A DNA stretch of 64,000 bases, taken from the NCBI GenBank assembly GCA_963777755.1, contig CAVZSC010000030.1, positions 496,001 to 560,000 of the forward strand. Direction: 5' to 3'. The notes beneath the pieces were generated by a model. The model did no database searches. It worked only from the letters and a program-made list of their open reading frames with translations, and was not told the DNA's origin. This DNA comes from DATFWC01 sp963777755. GTDB taxonomy: Bacteria > Pseudomonadota > Alphaproteobacteria > Rhizobiales > Xanthobacteraceae. Shown piece after piece: positions 16,139 through 24,507 of the stretch. Position numbers and translations under genes: made by a program. Within the stretch, counting starts at the first letter, position 1. Each line of letters opens with the position of its first letter.

Positions 16139-17872
16139 CTATTTTGGCGGAACGATCGGCAGCAGCAGCCAGGGCTGCTGCTCCACACCGAAATGCAGCG
16201 TGACCGGCGCGCCGAAGATCTCGACCGGACGGTCCTGCGGGTGATTGTGCACGAACGGGCCGACCCCGGTCTGCTCGAACTTGCTGCCGGCAGCGACGAC
16301 CGGAGGCCCACCGTAATCGTAGTCCTTGCCGCGCACCGAGAGGCCGAGACGGTAGCCGGGCGGCACCACGATCGTGGTCGGCCAGATCTCGACGTCGAGC
16401 TCGGCCGGCTCGCCCGGCGTGAGCGGCCAGATCTCGTCATGCGCGTGATACGGCCGCCAGGGCAGCGTCAGGGCGGGATCAAGCTTGCGATGCGAGGCGC
16501 GCAGCCAGCCGAAGGCGATCGGCGAATGCGGGTCGTTGGAGCTCTGGAAATGCACCTCCCGGCCGTCGGGCGCGAACAGGCGCAGCACCAGGAAGAGGTC
16601 GGCATCGCGGCTCGCGGAGGAGACGAACAGCTTCGCCGCCGCCGGCCCGGTGATCTCGGTCTCCTCGGCGAACGGCGCGGTGAGGAACGTCACGCCGTCG
16701 CCGAGCGGATCATAGGTGAGCGAACGCGTCCGCCGCGGCGGGGCGCGCTCGAGCGTGCGCTCGCCGCTGTCGAGGTAGAATTTGGTCCACTGGGTGCGGG
16801 CAAGCGGCCACTCGTTCTCGTGGCGCTCGACGAACCGGTCGACGTGGCGGACCTGCAGCTGCACCTTCGGCTGGCGATCCCAGCCGGTATCCTCGCCTTT
16901 GAGGAAATGGCCGAGGAAACGCTTCTGCAGGGCGACGCCGTAGTCGGTGTAGAAATGGGTCCAGTGGGTGTCGCCGTGCGCCTCGAGCCACTTGTCGCGC
17001 GAGGCCGCGCGAACGAATCCTTCGAAATTTCCGCGCGTGTGCAACCCGTGGCCGCCCCAGTTGGCGGCGGTCAGCACCGGTACCGTGATGTTGTGCCACT
17101 GGGCAGAGCGGTCGCGGTAGTAGGGCTCGTCGAGCGGATGCGACAGCAGCGAGGCTTCCACGTCGAGGCGATTGCGCGCCAGCTCCTCGTCGCTCAGTGT
17201 TTCGGGCCCGCTCGCCGGCTCGCCGGTGACGGGGCTCTTCGGGCCGCGCTCGCCCATGCCGTGCTGCACGCGCCACACCGCCCACGGATACAGCTTGACG
17301 AAGAAATTGCTCAGGATGCCGCCGTGATGGGTGTTCTCGCGATAATAGTCGCCCGCCCCCTCCCACACGCAGATCGCCGCGAGATGCGGCGGCTGGAGCG
17401 AGGCGACGTACCACTGGTTGGTCGCGTAGTACGAGATGCCGTTGAGGCCGACCTTGCCGCTGCACCAGGGCTGGCGTGCCGCCCACTCGATGCATTCGTA
17501 CAGGTCCTTGGTCTCGCGGATCGACTTCGGATCGAGGTAACCGGGCGAGCGGCCGGCGCCGCGGCAGTCGACGCGCACCACCGCATAGCCGTCCGGCACC
17601 CATCTCTCCGGATCGACCAGCTCGAACACCGCATACTTGTTGGTCGTCCCGCGCGCGGTCTCCGGGTAGTCGCGGACCATCTTGTCCCAGGCGGCGCGGA
17701 ATCCATCCTGGAAAGCGACGCCCTTGCCGTAGGCGCCGTAGCTCAGGATCGCCGGATAGCGTCCCTCGCCGATGGGACGGAACACGTCGGCACGCAGCAC
17801 GAGGCCGTCATCCATCGGGATCGGCACATCCCATTCGATGCGCATCCCGTCGGCGATCTCGCTGCGGTTCAT
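16139..17872 (-). CDS. CocE/NonD family hydrolase (X-Pro dipeptidyl-peptidase S15-like)
   Basis: A 577-residue paralogue of the 3934-5685 product, collinear throughout. The N-terminal hydrolase domain has the nucleophile motif NGISYYATNQW at about residue 150, DCRGAGRSPGYLD upstream of it, and the histidine-bearing HGDTHWTHFYTDYG near residue 295. The jelly-roll domain starts near residue 350. It lacks a signal peptide. It is the second gene of the minus-strand operon, 16 bases after the GlcG-like gene. Together with the Bug receptor and ThDP enzyme it suggests uptake, hydrolysis and then decarboxylation or ligation of an unknown compound. Confidence 0.88.
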   Translation of the reverse strand: MNRSEIADGMRIEWDVPIPMDDGLVLRADVFRPIGEGRYPAILSYGAYGKGVAFQDGFRAAWDKMVRDYPETARGTTNKYAVFELVDPERWVPDGYAVVRVDCRGAGRSPGYLDPKSIRETKDLYECIEWAARQPWCSGKVGLNGISYYATNQWYVASLQPPHLAAICVWEGAGDYYRENTHHGGILSNFFVKLYPWAVWRVQHGMGERGPKSPVTGEPASGPETLSDEELARNRLDVEASLLSHPLDEPYYRDRSAQWHNITVPVLTAANWGGHGLHTRGNFEGFVRAASRDKWLEAHGDTHWTHFYTDYGVALQKRFLGHFLKGEDTGWDRQPKVQLQVRHVDRFVERHENEWPLARTQWTKFYLDSGERTLERAPPRRTRSLTYDPLGDGVTFLTAPFAEETEITGPAAAKLFVSSASRDADLFLVLRLFAPDGREVHFQSSNDPHSPIAFGWLRASHRKLDPALTLPWRPYHAHDEIWPLTPGEPAELDVEIWPTTIVVPPGYRLGLSVRGKDYDYGGPPVVAAGSKFEQTGVGPFVHNHPQDRPVEIFGAPVTLHFGVEQQPWLLLPIVPPK

Positions 17873-17888
17873 CGTGAGTGCGTCCGGC

Positions 17889-18338
17889 TCAGAACGTCTG
17901 CGCGTCGTTTTCTTCGCCGGCGCGCGTCGTCTTCGCCTGCGGGAACACGGCCCGGATGGCGGCGAGCGCGATCTGCTCGTCCTCGGAGGATTTCACCCCC
18001 GAGACGCCGATCGCGCCGACCAGGTCGCCGTCGATGATGATGGGCAGGCCGCCCTGCGCGGCCAGGAACGGAAACGTCGCGTACGCCTTGTGCGCGCCCT
18101 CGATCCACCGCTCCCACACCGCGCTCGGACGGCAGGTCATGGCCGAGGTCGTCGCCTTGGCGATGGCGATCTGATCGTTGCCCGGCCGCGCGCCGTCCAT
18201 CCGGTGCACCGCCACGATGCGGCCGCCGTCGTTGAGGATGGCGATCACCACTTCCCACTTGTTGCGGGCCGCCTCTTCCTCGGCGGCGGCGAGGAGCTTC
18301 TTGGCGTCGTCGAGCGTGAGCGCCAGCTTGGTTCGCAT
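17889..18338 (-). CDS. GlcG/HbpS-like heme-binding family protein (DUF336)
   Basis: A 149-residue protein of the GlcG/HbpS family. The opening LTLDDAKKLLAAAEEEAARNKWEVVIAILNDGGRIVAVHRMDGA is typical, as is the glycine-rich end GGLPIIIDGDLVGAIGVSGVKSSEDEQIALAAI. ATG 18338 has GGAG 8 bases upstream. It appears to lead the operon containing CocE, Bug and ThDP-enzyme genes. Family members bind heme or corrinoids or act as accessory proteins in catabolic operons; the role here is unknown. Confidence 0.85.
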   Translation of the reverse strand: MRTKLALTLDDAKKLLAAAEEEAARNKWEVVIAILNDGGRIVAVHRMDGARPGNDQIAIAKATTSAMTCRPSAVWERWIEGAHKAYATFPFLAAQGGLPIIIDGDLVGAIGVSGVKSSEDEQIALAAIRAVFPQAKTTRAGEENDAQTF

Positions 18339-18424
18339 TTGTTGTTCTCCGTCGCGCGCATCGTGCACGCGGCGGAAAACGAGCGTCAAGAGGCACGGAA
18401 TGGCGTTCCGCGTGATGGAATTCG

Positions 18425-18460
18425 AAAAAGCAAAGGGGCACCCGTCGTGGTTGCCCCTTC
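18425..18460 (-). terminator. Rho-independent terminator after RTX gene
   Basis: On the minus strand the hairpin AAGGGGCA...TGCCCCTT (8-base stem, 11-base loop, 18433-18459) is followed by TGCTTTTTC. It lies about 30 bases beyond the stop of the RTX gene and upstream of the GlcG-like gene, so it separates the two transcription units. Confidence 0.8.
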
Positions 18461-18488
18461 TCACGTCTCGACCCGGCTTTCGTGCGGC

Positions 18489-20525
18489 TCAGTCCTGAAT
18501 GACGGTGTTGCTGCCGGGACCGCCATCGAGACTGTCGACACCGGGACCGCCGATCAGCACGTCGTCTCCGATCCCGCCGCTCAGGGTGTCGGCGCCAAAA
18601 CCGCCGATCAGCACGTCATCGCCGTCGCCGCCGTTGAGGGTGAGCAGGGCGATCGCCTGCATCGCCGTCGCGTCGATGGCGTCGTCGCCGCCCAGGCCAT
18701 TGATGACGATCTGGTCGTTTGCGTCGAGGCCGGTGATGATCACCTGCGCGGACAGGCCGGTAATCGTAGCCGATCCGTTCGCGCCGGCCACGATGATCGC
18801 GTCGTCGCCGCCGGTCGCGTTGATGACGACCCTGTCCGCCTGACCGTCGCCGCCGCCGGCCGCCGCCGACAGGTCGATGTTGACCTCCGTCGCGTCGGTG
18901 CCGGAGAGGTCGTTGACCGTGACGGTGTCGGCACTCCCCAGGGCTTGGAAGTCGATGCGCTCGACACCATCGAGGTCCATGGTGATATTGCCGGCGTCGC
19001 GGAAGAAGCGGACACGCCCGCCGTTGGCGGAGATGTCGACATTCTCGACGACGTTTGCTCCGACGAAGTCGAGGGTATCGAAACCCGCCTGGCCCTCGAC
19101 GATGTCGCTGCCCTCGCCGGGTCTCCAGACGAAGAGGTCATCGCCGGCACCGAGCAACGCCACGTCGTCGCCGCGCCCGCCCACGATGGTGTCGTTCTCC
19201 GTGCCACCGTCGAGGGTGTCGGCTCCCTGGCTGCCGATGAGCGAATCGGCGCCGGCGCCGCCGTCGATGTCGACCGCAACGAAACCCGTGCCGGTGAGGT
19301 CGCCGGCGGTGACAGTGTCGGCGCCGTCCCGAGCATCGAGGCTGATGATCTCGACACCGTTGAGGTCCATGATGATGTTGCCGACGTCGCGAGTCAGGCG
19401 GACCCGGGTGCCGTTGGCCGAGATGTCCATGCGTTCGGCGCCACTCGATCCGTTGAAAACGAGCGTATCCAGTCCGGCGTCGCCCTCGACCACGTCGCTG
19501 CCGTCGCCCGGGTTCCAGACGAACACGTCGTCGCCCTCGCCAAGGGAGGCCGTGTCGTCGCCGCGCCCGCCCACGATGGTGTCGTTGTCCTCGTTGCCGA
19601 AGATGGTGTCGGCGCCGTCGCCCGCGACGACGCTGTCATTGCCGATACCGGCGAACACGGTATCGGCACCGTCGCCGGCGGTCAGCGTGTCGTTGTCCTG
19701 GTTCAAGAACACCAGGGCCGCATTGCCGCTGGCATTCACGAGGTCGTCGCCGAATCCGCCGACGATCGTGAGGGCATCGCCGGTGGCGGTGACGGTATCG
19801 GCGCCGCCGTTGGTCAGGATGAAATTCAGATTCCCGGTGACCGTGACGTTGTCGCCGCCGTCGGCCGAATCGTTGCCGCCGACGATGATCGATCCGCTCG
19901 TCTGGAGGTTCATCACGTCGCCGCCTTCGTTGCCGAACAGCAGCACGTCGTTCGCCACCATGTTGATGGTGTCGTCCCCAGCGCCGGCAAAGATGGTGTT
20001 CTTGCCGCCGGCCATTTCGAGTGAATCATTGCCCTGGTTGCCGAATACGAAGTTGACTCCGGCGGTGTCGCGTATCGTGTCGTCGCCGAAACCGGCGACC
20101 AGCGTATCGTTGCCGCCCGTCTCGTTGACGAAATCATTGCCGCCGTTGCCGAAAACGATGTCGTTGCCGGTGCCGCTGTTGATCAAGTCTCCGGCGTCGT
20201 TGGAGTCGTTGCCGCCGACGATGGTCTGATCGGCGCTCGAGGCGGCCGTGTCGATGGTGTCGGCGCCGTCGTTGCCGAACAGCACCATCGATCCGATGTT
20301 GGCGCCGGCGAAGATGGAGTCGTTCTCGCTGCCGCCGTCCACGGTTCCGCTGTTGCCCGCCTGGAGGGCGATGGTGTCGTTGCCGGCATCACCGCTGACG
20401 GTCACGAGATCGGACCCGGTGAGGATGCTGTCGTCGCCTGCAAGGCCGGCGATCGTACCCGGTCCGGTCTCGCCGGCCTGGTTCAGGGCATCATTTTCAT
20501 TTGTTCCCGTCGTGGTATTGGCCAT
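18489..20525 (-). CDS. RTX-type calcium-binding repeat protein
   Basis: A 678-residue acidic protein made almost entirely of GGxGxD-type nonapeptide repeats. The early repeats are degenerate (for example LFGNDGADTID, VGGNDSNDAGD); canonical ones lie near the C-terminus (GGDGDDVLIGGFGADTLSGGIGDDVLIGG). Residues about 330-440 and 455-565 form two similar modules, each starting ENDTIVGGRGDD, then DDVFVWNPGDGSDVVEG, and a RVRLTRDVGNIIMDLNGVE strand. There is no N-terminal signal, which fits type I secretion through a C-terminal signal. No ABC exporter genes are in the window. The start codon has AGAGGAC upstream. No enzymatic domain is visible, so a surface, adhesive or matrix role is possible. 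Confidence 0.88.
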   Translation of the reverse strand: MANTTTGTNENDALNQAGETGPGTIAGLAGDDSILTGSDLVTVSGDAGNDTIALQAGNSGTVDGGSENDSIFAGANIGSMVLFGNDGADTIDTAASSADQTIVGGNDSNDAGDLINSGTGNDIVFGNGGNDFVNETGGNDTLVAGFGDDTIRDTAGVNFVFGNQGNDSLEMAGGKNTIFAGAGDDTINMVANDVLLFGNEGGDVMNLQTSGSIIVGGNDSADGGDNVTVTGNLNFILTNGGADTVTATGDALTIVGGFGDDLVNASGNAALVFLNQDNDTLTAGDGADTVFAGIGNDSVVAGDGADTIFGNEDNDTIVGGRGDDTASLGEGDDVFVWNPGDGSDVVEGDAGLDTLVFNGSSGAERMDISANGTRVRLTRDVGNIIMDLNGVEIISLDARDGADTVTAGDLTGTGFVAVDIDGGAGADSLIGSQGADTLDGGTENDTIVGGRGDDVALLGAGDDLFVWRPGEGSDIVEGQAGFDTLDFVGANVVENVDISANGGRVRFFRDAGNITMDLDGVERIDFQALGSADTVTVNDLSGTDATEVNIDLSAAAGGGDGQADRVVINATGGDDAIIVAGANGSATITGLSAQVIITGLDANDQIVINGLGGDDAIDATAMQAIALLTLNGGDGDDVLIGGFGADTLSGGIGDDVLIGGPGVDSLDGGPGSNTVIQD

Positions 20526-21001
20526 CGTTGTGTCCTCTATGACTGACTACACGCCTGTGCGATGTGCTCACTGGGCAGGCTGCTGCCCGCGGTGCCGACA
20601 TTCGTGCCGACAGGCTCGAGGGGCAGTCCTTGTCATGGTGCGGTGCGGGAAGCTGTTCCCTGGGGAACAGGATTCATCACCCGCGCGTCATCGCGCCGGT
20701 GGAAAAGGTCGTGATCATTTGTTCGGTTGCCGAAATGCAGGGATTTGGCAATCGGACCGTGCTGACGATCACAGCGATGTGTTCCGGCAAAGCGATGTCG
20801 GCAATCGGCCTGCACCATCGCGATGCGGCGCGCGCGTGCCGCTGGTGCGGATGCGCAAGGTGCTGTGATGGGCTCTGGCCGACACGACGATCTGCGGCGC
20901 TGATTCCAATGGGCGGAACGTCATTCCGAAAGCATTGACGCCGCTCGGCCGAGTCATCACCCTGCGCGCCTCCGGTCCGACCAAGGCCGAAGGGGCGCGC
21001 G
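20526..21001. other. Long intergenic region upstream of RTX and ACAD genes
   Basis: A 476-base noncoding stretch between divergent genes. It contains a perfect inverted repeat at 20653-20670 and a shorter one (CGGAA-N5-TTCCG, 20914-20928). Open frames through it have no recognisable protein features. It probably holds both divergent promoters; no clear -10/-35 pair was found. Confidence 0.6.
20653..20670. promoter_or_regulatory. Candidate operator: 8-base inverted repeat upstream of RTX gene
   Basis: CTGTTCCC-TG-GGGAACAG, perfect arms of 8 bases with a 2-base centre, located about 130 bases upstream of the RTX start codon on the minus strand. Its symmetry and length suit a dimeric regulator. 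The factor is unknown. Confidence 0.4.
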
Positions 21002-22135
21002 ATGGATTTTTCCCTGTCTGCCGAGCATGAGCAGGTGCGCGACACGGTGCGGCGGTTCTGCCGCACCGAGATGGCGCCGCTCGTCCCCGAGGCGGAGGAG
21101 ACCGAAACCTTCCCGGTCGAGATCTTCCGCCGTTGGGGCGCGCTCGGGCTGATCGGCCTGCGCTACCCGGAGGCGGACGGCGGCACCGGCATGGACAAGG
21201 TCGCCGACTGCCTGGTGCGCGAAGAGCTCAGCGCGGTATCCCAGGCCTTCGCCACGACCTGGTCGGCGCACAGCCACCTGGCGCTGTGGCCGCTGTGGCG
21301 GATCGGCACCGCGGAGCAGAAGGCGCGCTACCTCAAGCCGGGGCTCGCGGGTGAGAAGATCGGCGCATTCGCGCTGAGCGAGCCCGACACCGGATCGAAC
21401 ATCCGCGAGCTCACCACGAAGGCCGAGAAGATCGCGGGCGGCTATCGGCTGCGCGGCGCCAAGCTCTACATCTCCAATGCGCCGATTGCGAATTTCATGC
21501 TGGTGGCGGCGCGCACCCGGCCGGAGCTCACCAACGCGGCGATCAGCCTGTTCATCGTCGACCTGCCCCATCCGGCGGTGGCGATCTCCAAGCTCAAGAA
21601 GGAAGGCATCCGCGCCTCGGAAACCGGGCTGATCCAGCTCGACGACGTGTTCGTCGCCGACGAGGGGCTGCTGGGAGGGCGCGAGGGCACCTATCCGGTC
21701 ATCCTCGATTCGCTCTCCGAGAACCGCGTCGGCGTGTCGGCCAATGCGGTCGGCATGGCGCGCGGCGCGTTCGAGGCCGCACTCGACTTCGCCAAGACGC
21801 GGCTGGTCTCGGGCAAGCCGATCCTGCGCTTCCAGGCGGTAAGCCATCGCCTCGCCGACATGGCGGCGGAGATCGAGTCGGCGCGCTGCATGGTGCACTA
21901 CGGGGCCTGGCGGGTCGACAAAGGCACGCTCGATCCGGCGACCGCCGCCAAGGTGAAGCTGATCGCCACCGAAACGGCGGTGCGCGTCAGCGAGAACGCC
22001 ATCCGGATTCTCGGCGGCGCCGGCATCATGCGCGAATACCCGGTCGGCCGCTTCCATCGCGATGCGCTGGTCTACATCATCGGCGACGGCACCTCCGACA
22101 TCCAGCGCAACATCATCGCGCGATCGTTCGGCTGA
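21002..22135 (+). CDS. Acyl-CoA dehydrogenase
   Basis: A 377-residue flavoenzyme with the ACAD N-terminal helical domain (FSLSAEHEQVRDTVRRFCRTEMAPL), the FAD/substrate strand AFALSEPDTGSNIRELTTKAEK near residue 120, and a C-terminal helical domain ending GGAGIMREYPVGRFHRDALVYIIGDGTSDIQR. At the usual catalytic-glutamate site (YEGTSEIQ in many members) this protein has GDGTSDIQ, a variant seen in parts of the family. It is the first gene of a tightly spaced plus-strand set; the thiolase-like gene starts 2 bases after its stop. It would introduce a 2,3-double bond in an acyl-CoA. Confidence 0.9.
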   Translation: MDFSLSAEHEQVRDTVRRFCRTEMAPLVPEAEETETFPVEIFRRWGALGLIGLRYPEADGGTGMDKVADCLVREELSAVSQAFATTWSAHSHLALWPLWRIGTAEQKARYLKPGLAGEKIGAFALSEPDTGSNIRELTTKAEKIAGGYRLRGAKLYISNAPIANFMLVAARTRPELTNAAISLFIVDLPHPAVAISKLKKEGIRASETGLIQLDDVFVADEGLLGGREGTYPVILDSLSENRVGVSANAVGMARGAFEAALDFAKTRLVSGKPILRFQAVSHRLADMAAEIESARCMVHYGAWRVDKGTLDPATAAKVKLIATETAVRVSENAIRILGGAGIMREYPVGRFHRDALVYIIGDGTSDIQRNIIARSFG

Positions 22136-22137
22136 CC

Positions 22138-23304
22138 ATGGGGCGCACGCTGCGCAAGGCGGTGATCACGGGCGCGGCCGATACGCCGGTCGGACGGCTG
22201 CCGCAGCACAATTGCATGAGCATGCAGGCGGCGGCGGCACGCGCGGCGATCGCCGATGCGGGCGTGACGCCCCAGGACATCGACGGCGTGCTCGCCGGCT
22301 TTTCGTTCACCCAGCCGCACCTGATGCTCGCCTCGGTGTTCTGCGAGTACATGGGGCTCAGGCCGGGCTTCACCACCGCCGTGCAGGCCGGCGGCGCCAC
22401 CGCGTGCACCGCCATCATGCTGGCCGCCGCACTGGTGCAGGCGGGACAATGCCGCCATGTGCTGGTCGTGACCGGCGACAACCGCCTCACCGGCCTGCCG
22501 CCCGGCGGCGCCGCCGCCATGCTGGCGCTGGTCGGGCATCCGGAGTTCGAGCAGCCCTACGGCATCAGCGTTCCCGCATGCTACGCGCTGGTCGCCCGCC
22601 GCTACATGCACGACTATGGCGTCACGGGGGAGCAACTCGCGGCGATCGCCGTGACCCAGCGCGCGCACGCAGGCCTGCATCCGCATGCCCACATGCGCGA
22701 GCCGATTACCGTGGCCGACGTAATGGCCTCGCGGCCGATCGCCGAGCCGCTGAAGCTGCTCGACTGCTGCCTGATCTCGGACGGGGCCGCCGCCGTCGTG
22801 GTGAGCGAGGCCGATGCCGCACCCGACCGGCAGGCCGCGATCGGCATCCTGGGCGCCGGCCAGGGCCACACTCACGAGCACATCTTCGCCGCCCCCTCGC
22901 TCACCGATTTCGGCTGCGCCGCCTCCGCCAAGCAGGCATTCTCGCGGGCAGGCATCGGGCCGGACCACATCGACGTCGCCGAGATCTACAATTCGTTCAC
23001 GATCACGCTCACGGTCGAGCTCGAGTCGATGGGGTTCTTCGGCAAGGGCGAGGCCGGACCGGCGGCCGCCGCCGGCGCGTTGAGCCTGATGGGCGCCCTC
23101 CCCTGCAACACCCATGGCGGCCTCTTGTCGTATGGCCACTCCGGCGCCGCCGGCGGCATGTTCCACGCGGTCGAGGCGGTGCAACAGTTGCGCGGCCGGG
23201 CCGGGCCGCGCCAGGTCGACGATGCCGAATTCGCCTTCGTGCACGGCGACGGCGGGATCCTGTCGGCGCATTGCTCGCTCGTGATGGCGCGGGGGACGGC
23301 ATGA
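22138..23304 (+). CDS. Thiolase-like protein (SCP2/Ltp2-type lipid-transfer thiolase)
   Basis: A 388-residue thiolase-fold protein of the lipid-transfer type. A cysteine (Cys90) in QAGGATACTAIMLAAAL is at the nucleophile region. NTHGGLLSYGHSGAAGGMFHAVEAV at about 323-345 matches the thiolase NxxGG...GHxxG block. The second catalytic cysteine motif of true thiolases (C-x-G-G-G) is replaced by HGDGGILSA. This and the following DUF35 gene (4-base ATGA overlap) match the Ltp2/DUF35 retro-aldolase pairing, where the thiolase fold cleaves a tertiary beta-hydroxyacyl-CoA. An ordinary beta-ketothiolase cannot be excluded. Confidence 0.85.
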   Translation: MGRTLRKAVITGAADTPVGRLPQHNCMSMQAAAARAAIADAGVTPQDIDGVLAGFSFTQPHLMLASVFCEYMGLRPGFTTAVQAGGATACTAIMLAAALVQAGQCRHVLVVTGDNRLTGLPPGGAAAMLALVGHPEFEQPYGISVPACYALVARRYMHDYGVTGEQLAAIAVTQRAHAGLHPHAHMREPITVADVMASRPIAEPLKLLDCCLISDGAAAVVVSEADAAPDRQAAIGILGAGQGHTHEHIFAAPSLTDFGCAASAKQAFSRAGIGPDHIDVAEIYNSFTITLTVELESMGFFGKGEAGPAAAAGALSLMGALPCNTHGGLLSYGHSGAAGGMFHAVEAVQQLRGRAGPRQVDDAEFAFVHGDGGILSAHCSLVMARGTA

Positions 23305-23705
23305 GCAAGCCCGTGCCGATACCGACCACCGACACGGCTGCGTTCTGGGACGGCTGCCAGCGCGAGGAGCTGCTGTATCAGAAGTGCAGGAGCTGCGGCC
23401 ATGTGCAGTTCTATCCGCGGCCGTTCTGCGTGGCGTGCCAGAGCGGCACGCTCGACTGGCTGACATCCGCCGGGCGCGGCGCAATCCACACCTTCACCGT
23501 GATGCACCGGCCGGCCAACCGCGCGTTCGACGGCGACGTTCCCTACGTGATCGCGCTGGTCGACCTCGATGAAGGCTTCCGCATGATGATGAACGTCATC
23601 GGCGCCGACGCTGGTGCCGCAGCGATCGGGGCGCGCGTCCGCATCACGTTCGAGGCGCGCGGCGAGCACAGGCTCCCGCAAGCCATGCTCGAGGTCGACG
23701 CATGA
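23301..23705 (+). CDS. Zn-ribbon/OB-fold DUF35 protein
   Basis: A 134-residue acyl-CoA-associated protein with the rubredoxin-like zinc ribbon Cys29-x2-Cys32...Cys43-x2-Cys46 (KCRSCGHVQFYPRPFCVAC), followed by an OB-fold (FTVMHRPANRAF, then VPYVIALVDLDEGFRMM). DUF35 proteins bind to and activate thiolase-fold enzymes. In steroid catabolism the equivalent domain is the C-terminal part of ChsH2 and binds Ltp2. Overlaps on both sides (ATGA at 23301 and at 23702) indicate a translationally coupled complex. Confidence 0.88.
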   Translation: MSKPVPIPTTDTAAFWDGCQREELLYQKCRSCGHVQFYPRPFCVACQSGTLDWLTSAGRGAIHTFTVMHRPANRAFDGDVPYVIALVDLDEGFRMMMNVIGADAGAAAIGARVRITFEARGEHRLPQAMLEVDA

Positions 23706-24088
23706 TCACCTACGCGGACTTCCAACCGGGCGAGAGCCTGGGCGAGCAGCGCTTCGATTTCACCGAGGATGCGCTCGCGCAGTGGGTCGCGCTGTTTCCC
23801 GGCGATCGCCGCGCGGCGCCGCACATGCCGCCCGCCATGACCGCCATGGTGATCATGCGCTGTTTCACCGAGTTGCTGCGCGACCGGCCGCCCGGGAATA
23901 TCCACGCCGGCCAAAAATTCCGCATCTGGCGCCTGCCGAAGCTCGGCGAGCGCCTTGTCACCCGGCTGAGCTGCACGGCCAAGGAGATCAGGAAGGATCG
24001 CTTCTGGGTGTCGTTCGCCTACGATACGGCCGATGCCGCGGATGCGCCGCTGTTCCGCGGCGAGATGACGACGATCTGGAGCGAATGA
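23702..24088 (+). CDS. MaoC-like hot-dog protein lacking the catalytic motif
   Basis: A 128-residue protein predicted as a hot-dog fold from its pattern of strands (GQKFRIWRLPKLGERLVTRLSCTAKEIRKDRFWVSFAYDT) and from its position next to a true MaoC gene. The D-x-N-P-x-H hydratase motif is absent: the equivalent helix reads ALFPGDRRAAPHMPPAMTAM. This matches the non-catalytic MaoC domain of ChsH2-type heterodimers. The gene overlaps DUF35 upstream and the catalytic MaoC gene downstream. The fold assignment is an inference. Confidence 0.65.
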   Translation: MITYADFQPGESLGEQRFDFTEDALAQWVALFPGDRRAAPHMPPAMTAMVIMRCFTELLRDRPPGNIHAGQKFRIWRLPKLGERLVTRLSCTAKEIRKDRFWVSFAYDTADAADAPLFRGEMTTIWSE

Positions 24089-24507
24089 TGCTTCCGCCCC
24101 GCCTCGCAGAAAGCCGTCTGCTGGTCGACCGCGCGGCCATCCGCCGCTATGCCGATGTGACGCAGGATTTCAACCCGATCCACCTCGATCCGGAATTCGC
24201 GGCGCGCACGCCGATGGGCGGCGTGATCGCGCACGGCATGCTGTCGCTCAGCCTGATCTGGCAGTCGCTGCAGGCGACCTTCGGAACCGCGCAAATGGCC
24301 GGCATCACCCTGGACGTGCGGTTCATCCGGCCGGTGCGCGAAGACGACCGGGTCAGCGCCACCGGAGCGCGCATCGGCGAGACCACGACATATGACGTGT
24401 GGGTGCGCGTGGAGCGCGACGCCGGGGCGCCCGAGACGGTGATTTCCGGAACGGCGACGCTGGGAGACGATTTCAGCGAGTCACGCACAGAGGGGCGCGG
24501 ACGATGA
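24085..24507 (+). CDS. MaoC-family enoyl-CoA hydratase (catalytic subunit)
   Basis: A 140-residue single hot-dog hydratase with the complete motif DFNPIHLDPEFA (Asp28 and His33), followed by TPMGGVIAHGMLSLSLIWQ. The positions of the catalytic pair are close to those of ChsH1 (Asp29/His34 by family knowledge). It starts ATGATG overlapping the stop of the non-catalytic partner, so a heterodimer is likely. Its 3' end overlaps the dienelactone hydrolase start by 4 bases. It probably hydrates the enoyl-CoA made by the dehydrogenase at 21002. Confidence 0.87.
   Translation: MMLPPRLAESRLLVDRAAIRRYADVTQDFNPIHLDPEFAARTPMGGVIAHGMLSLSLIWQSLQATFGTAQMAGITLDVRFIRPVREDDRVSATGARIGETTTYDVWVRVERDAGAPETVISGTATLGDDFSESRTEGRGR

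Noticed and set aside
15449..20024. Long plus-strand open frames opposite the Bug, CocE and RTX genes
   Set aside because: Codon-position mirror effects of GC-rich genes. The RTX shadow is repetitive only because the RTX gene is.
18500..20400. CRISPR array or tandem DNA repeat
   Set aside because: The repetition follows the nine-residue RTX periodicity, is degenerate at the DNA level, and is fully coding. There are no constant direct repeats with unique spacers and no cas genes.
20653..20670. LexA/SOS box
   Set aside because: Alphaproteobacterial LexA sites are direct GTTC-N7-GTTC repeats. This is an inverted repeat with different spacing.
20564..20938. Small protein gene in the RTX upstream region
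   Set aside because: No ribosome site, unusual composition and overlap with putative regulatory palindromes. No domain is recognised.
22138..23304. Ordinary acetyl-CoA acetyltransferase call
   Set aside because: The second catalytic cysteine motif is absent and the DUF35 partner overlaps the gene, so a lipid-transfer thiolase or aldolase role is preferred, although not proven.
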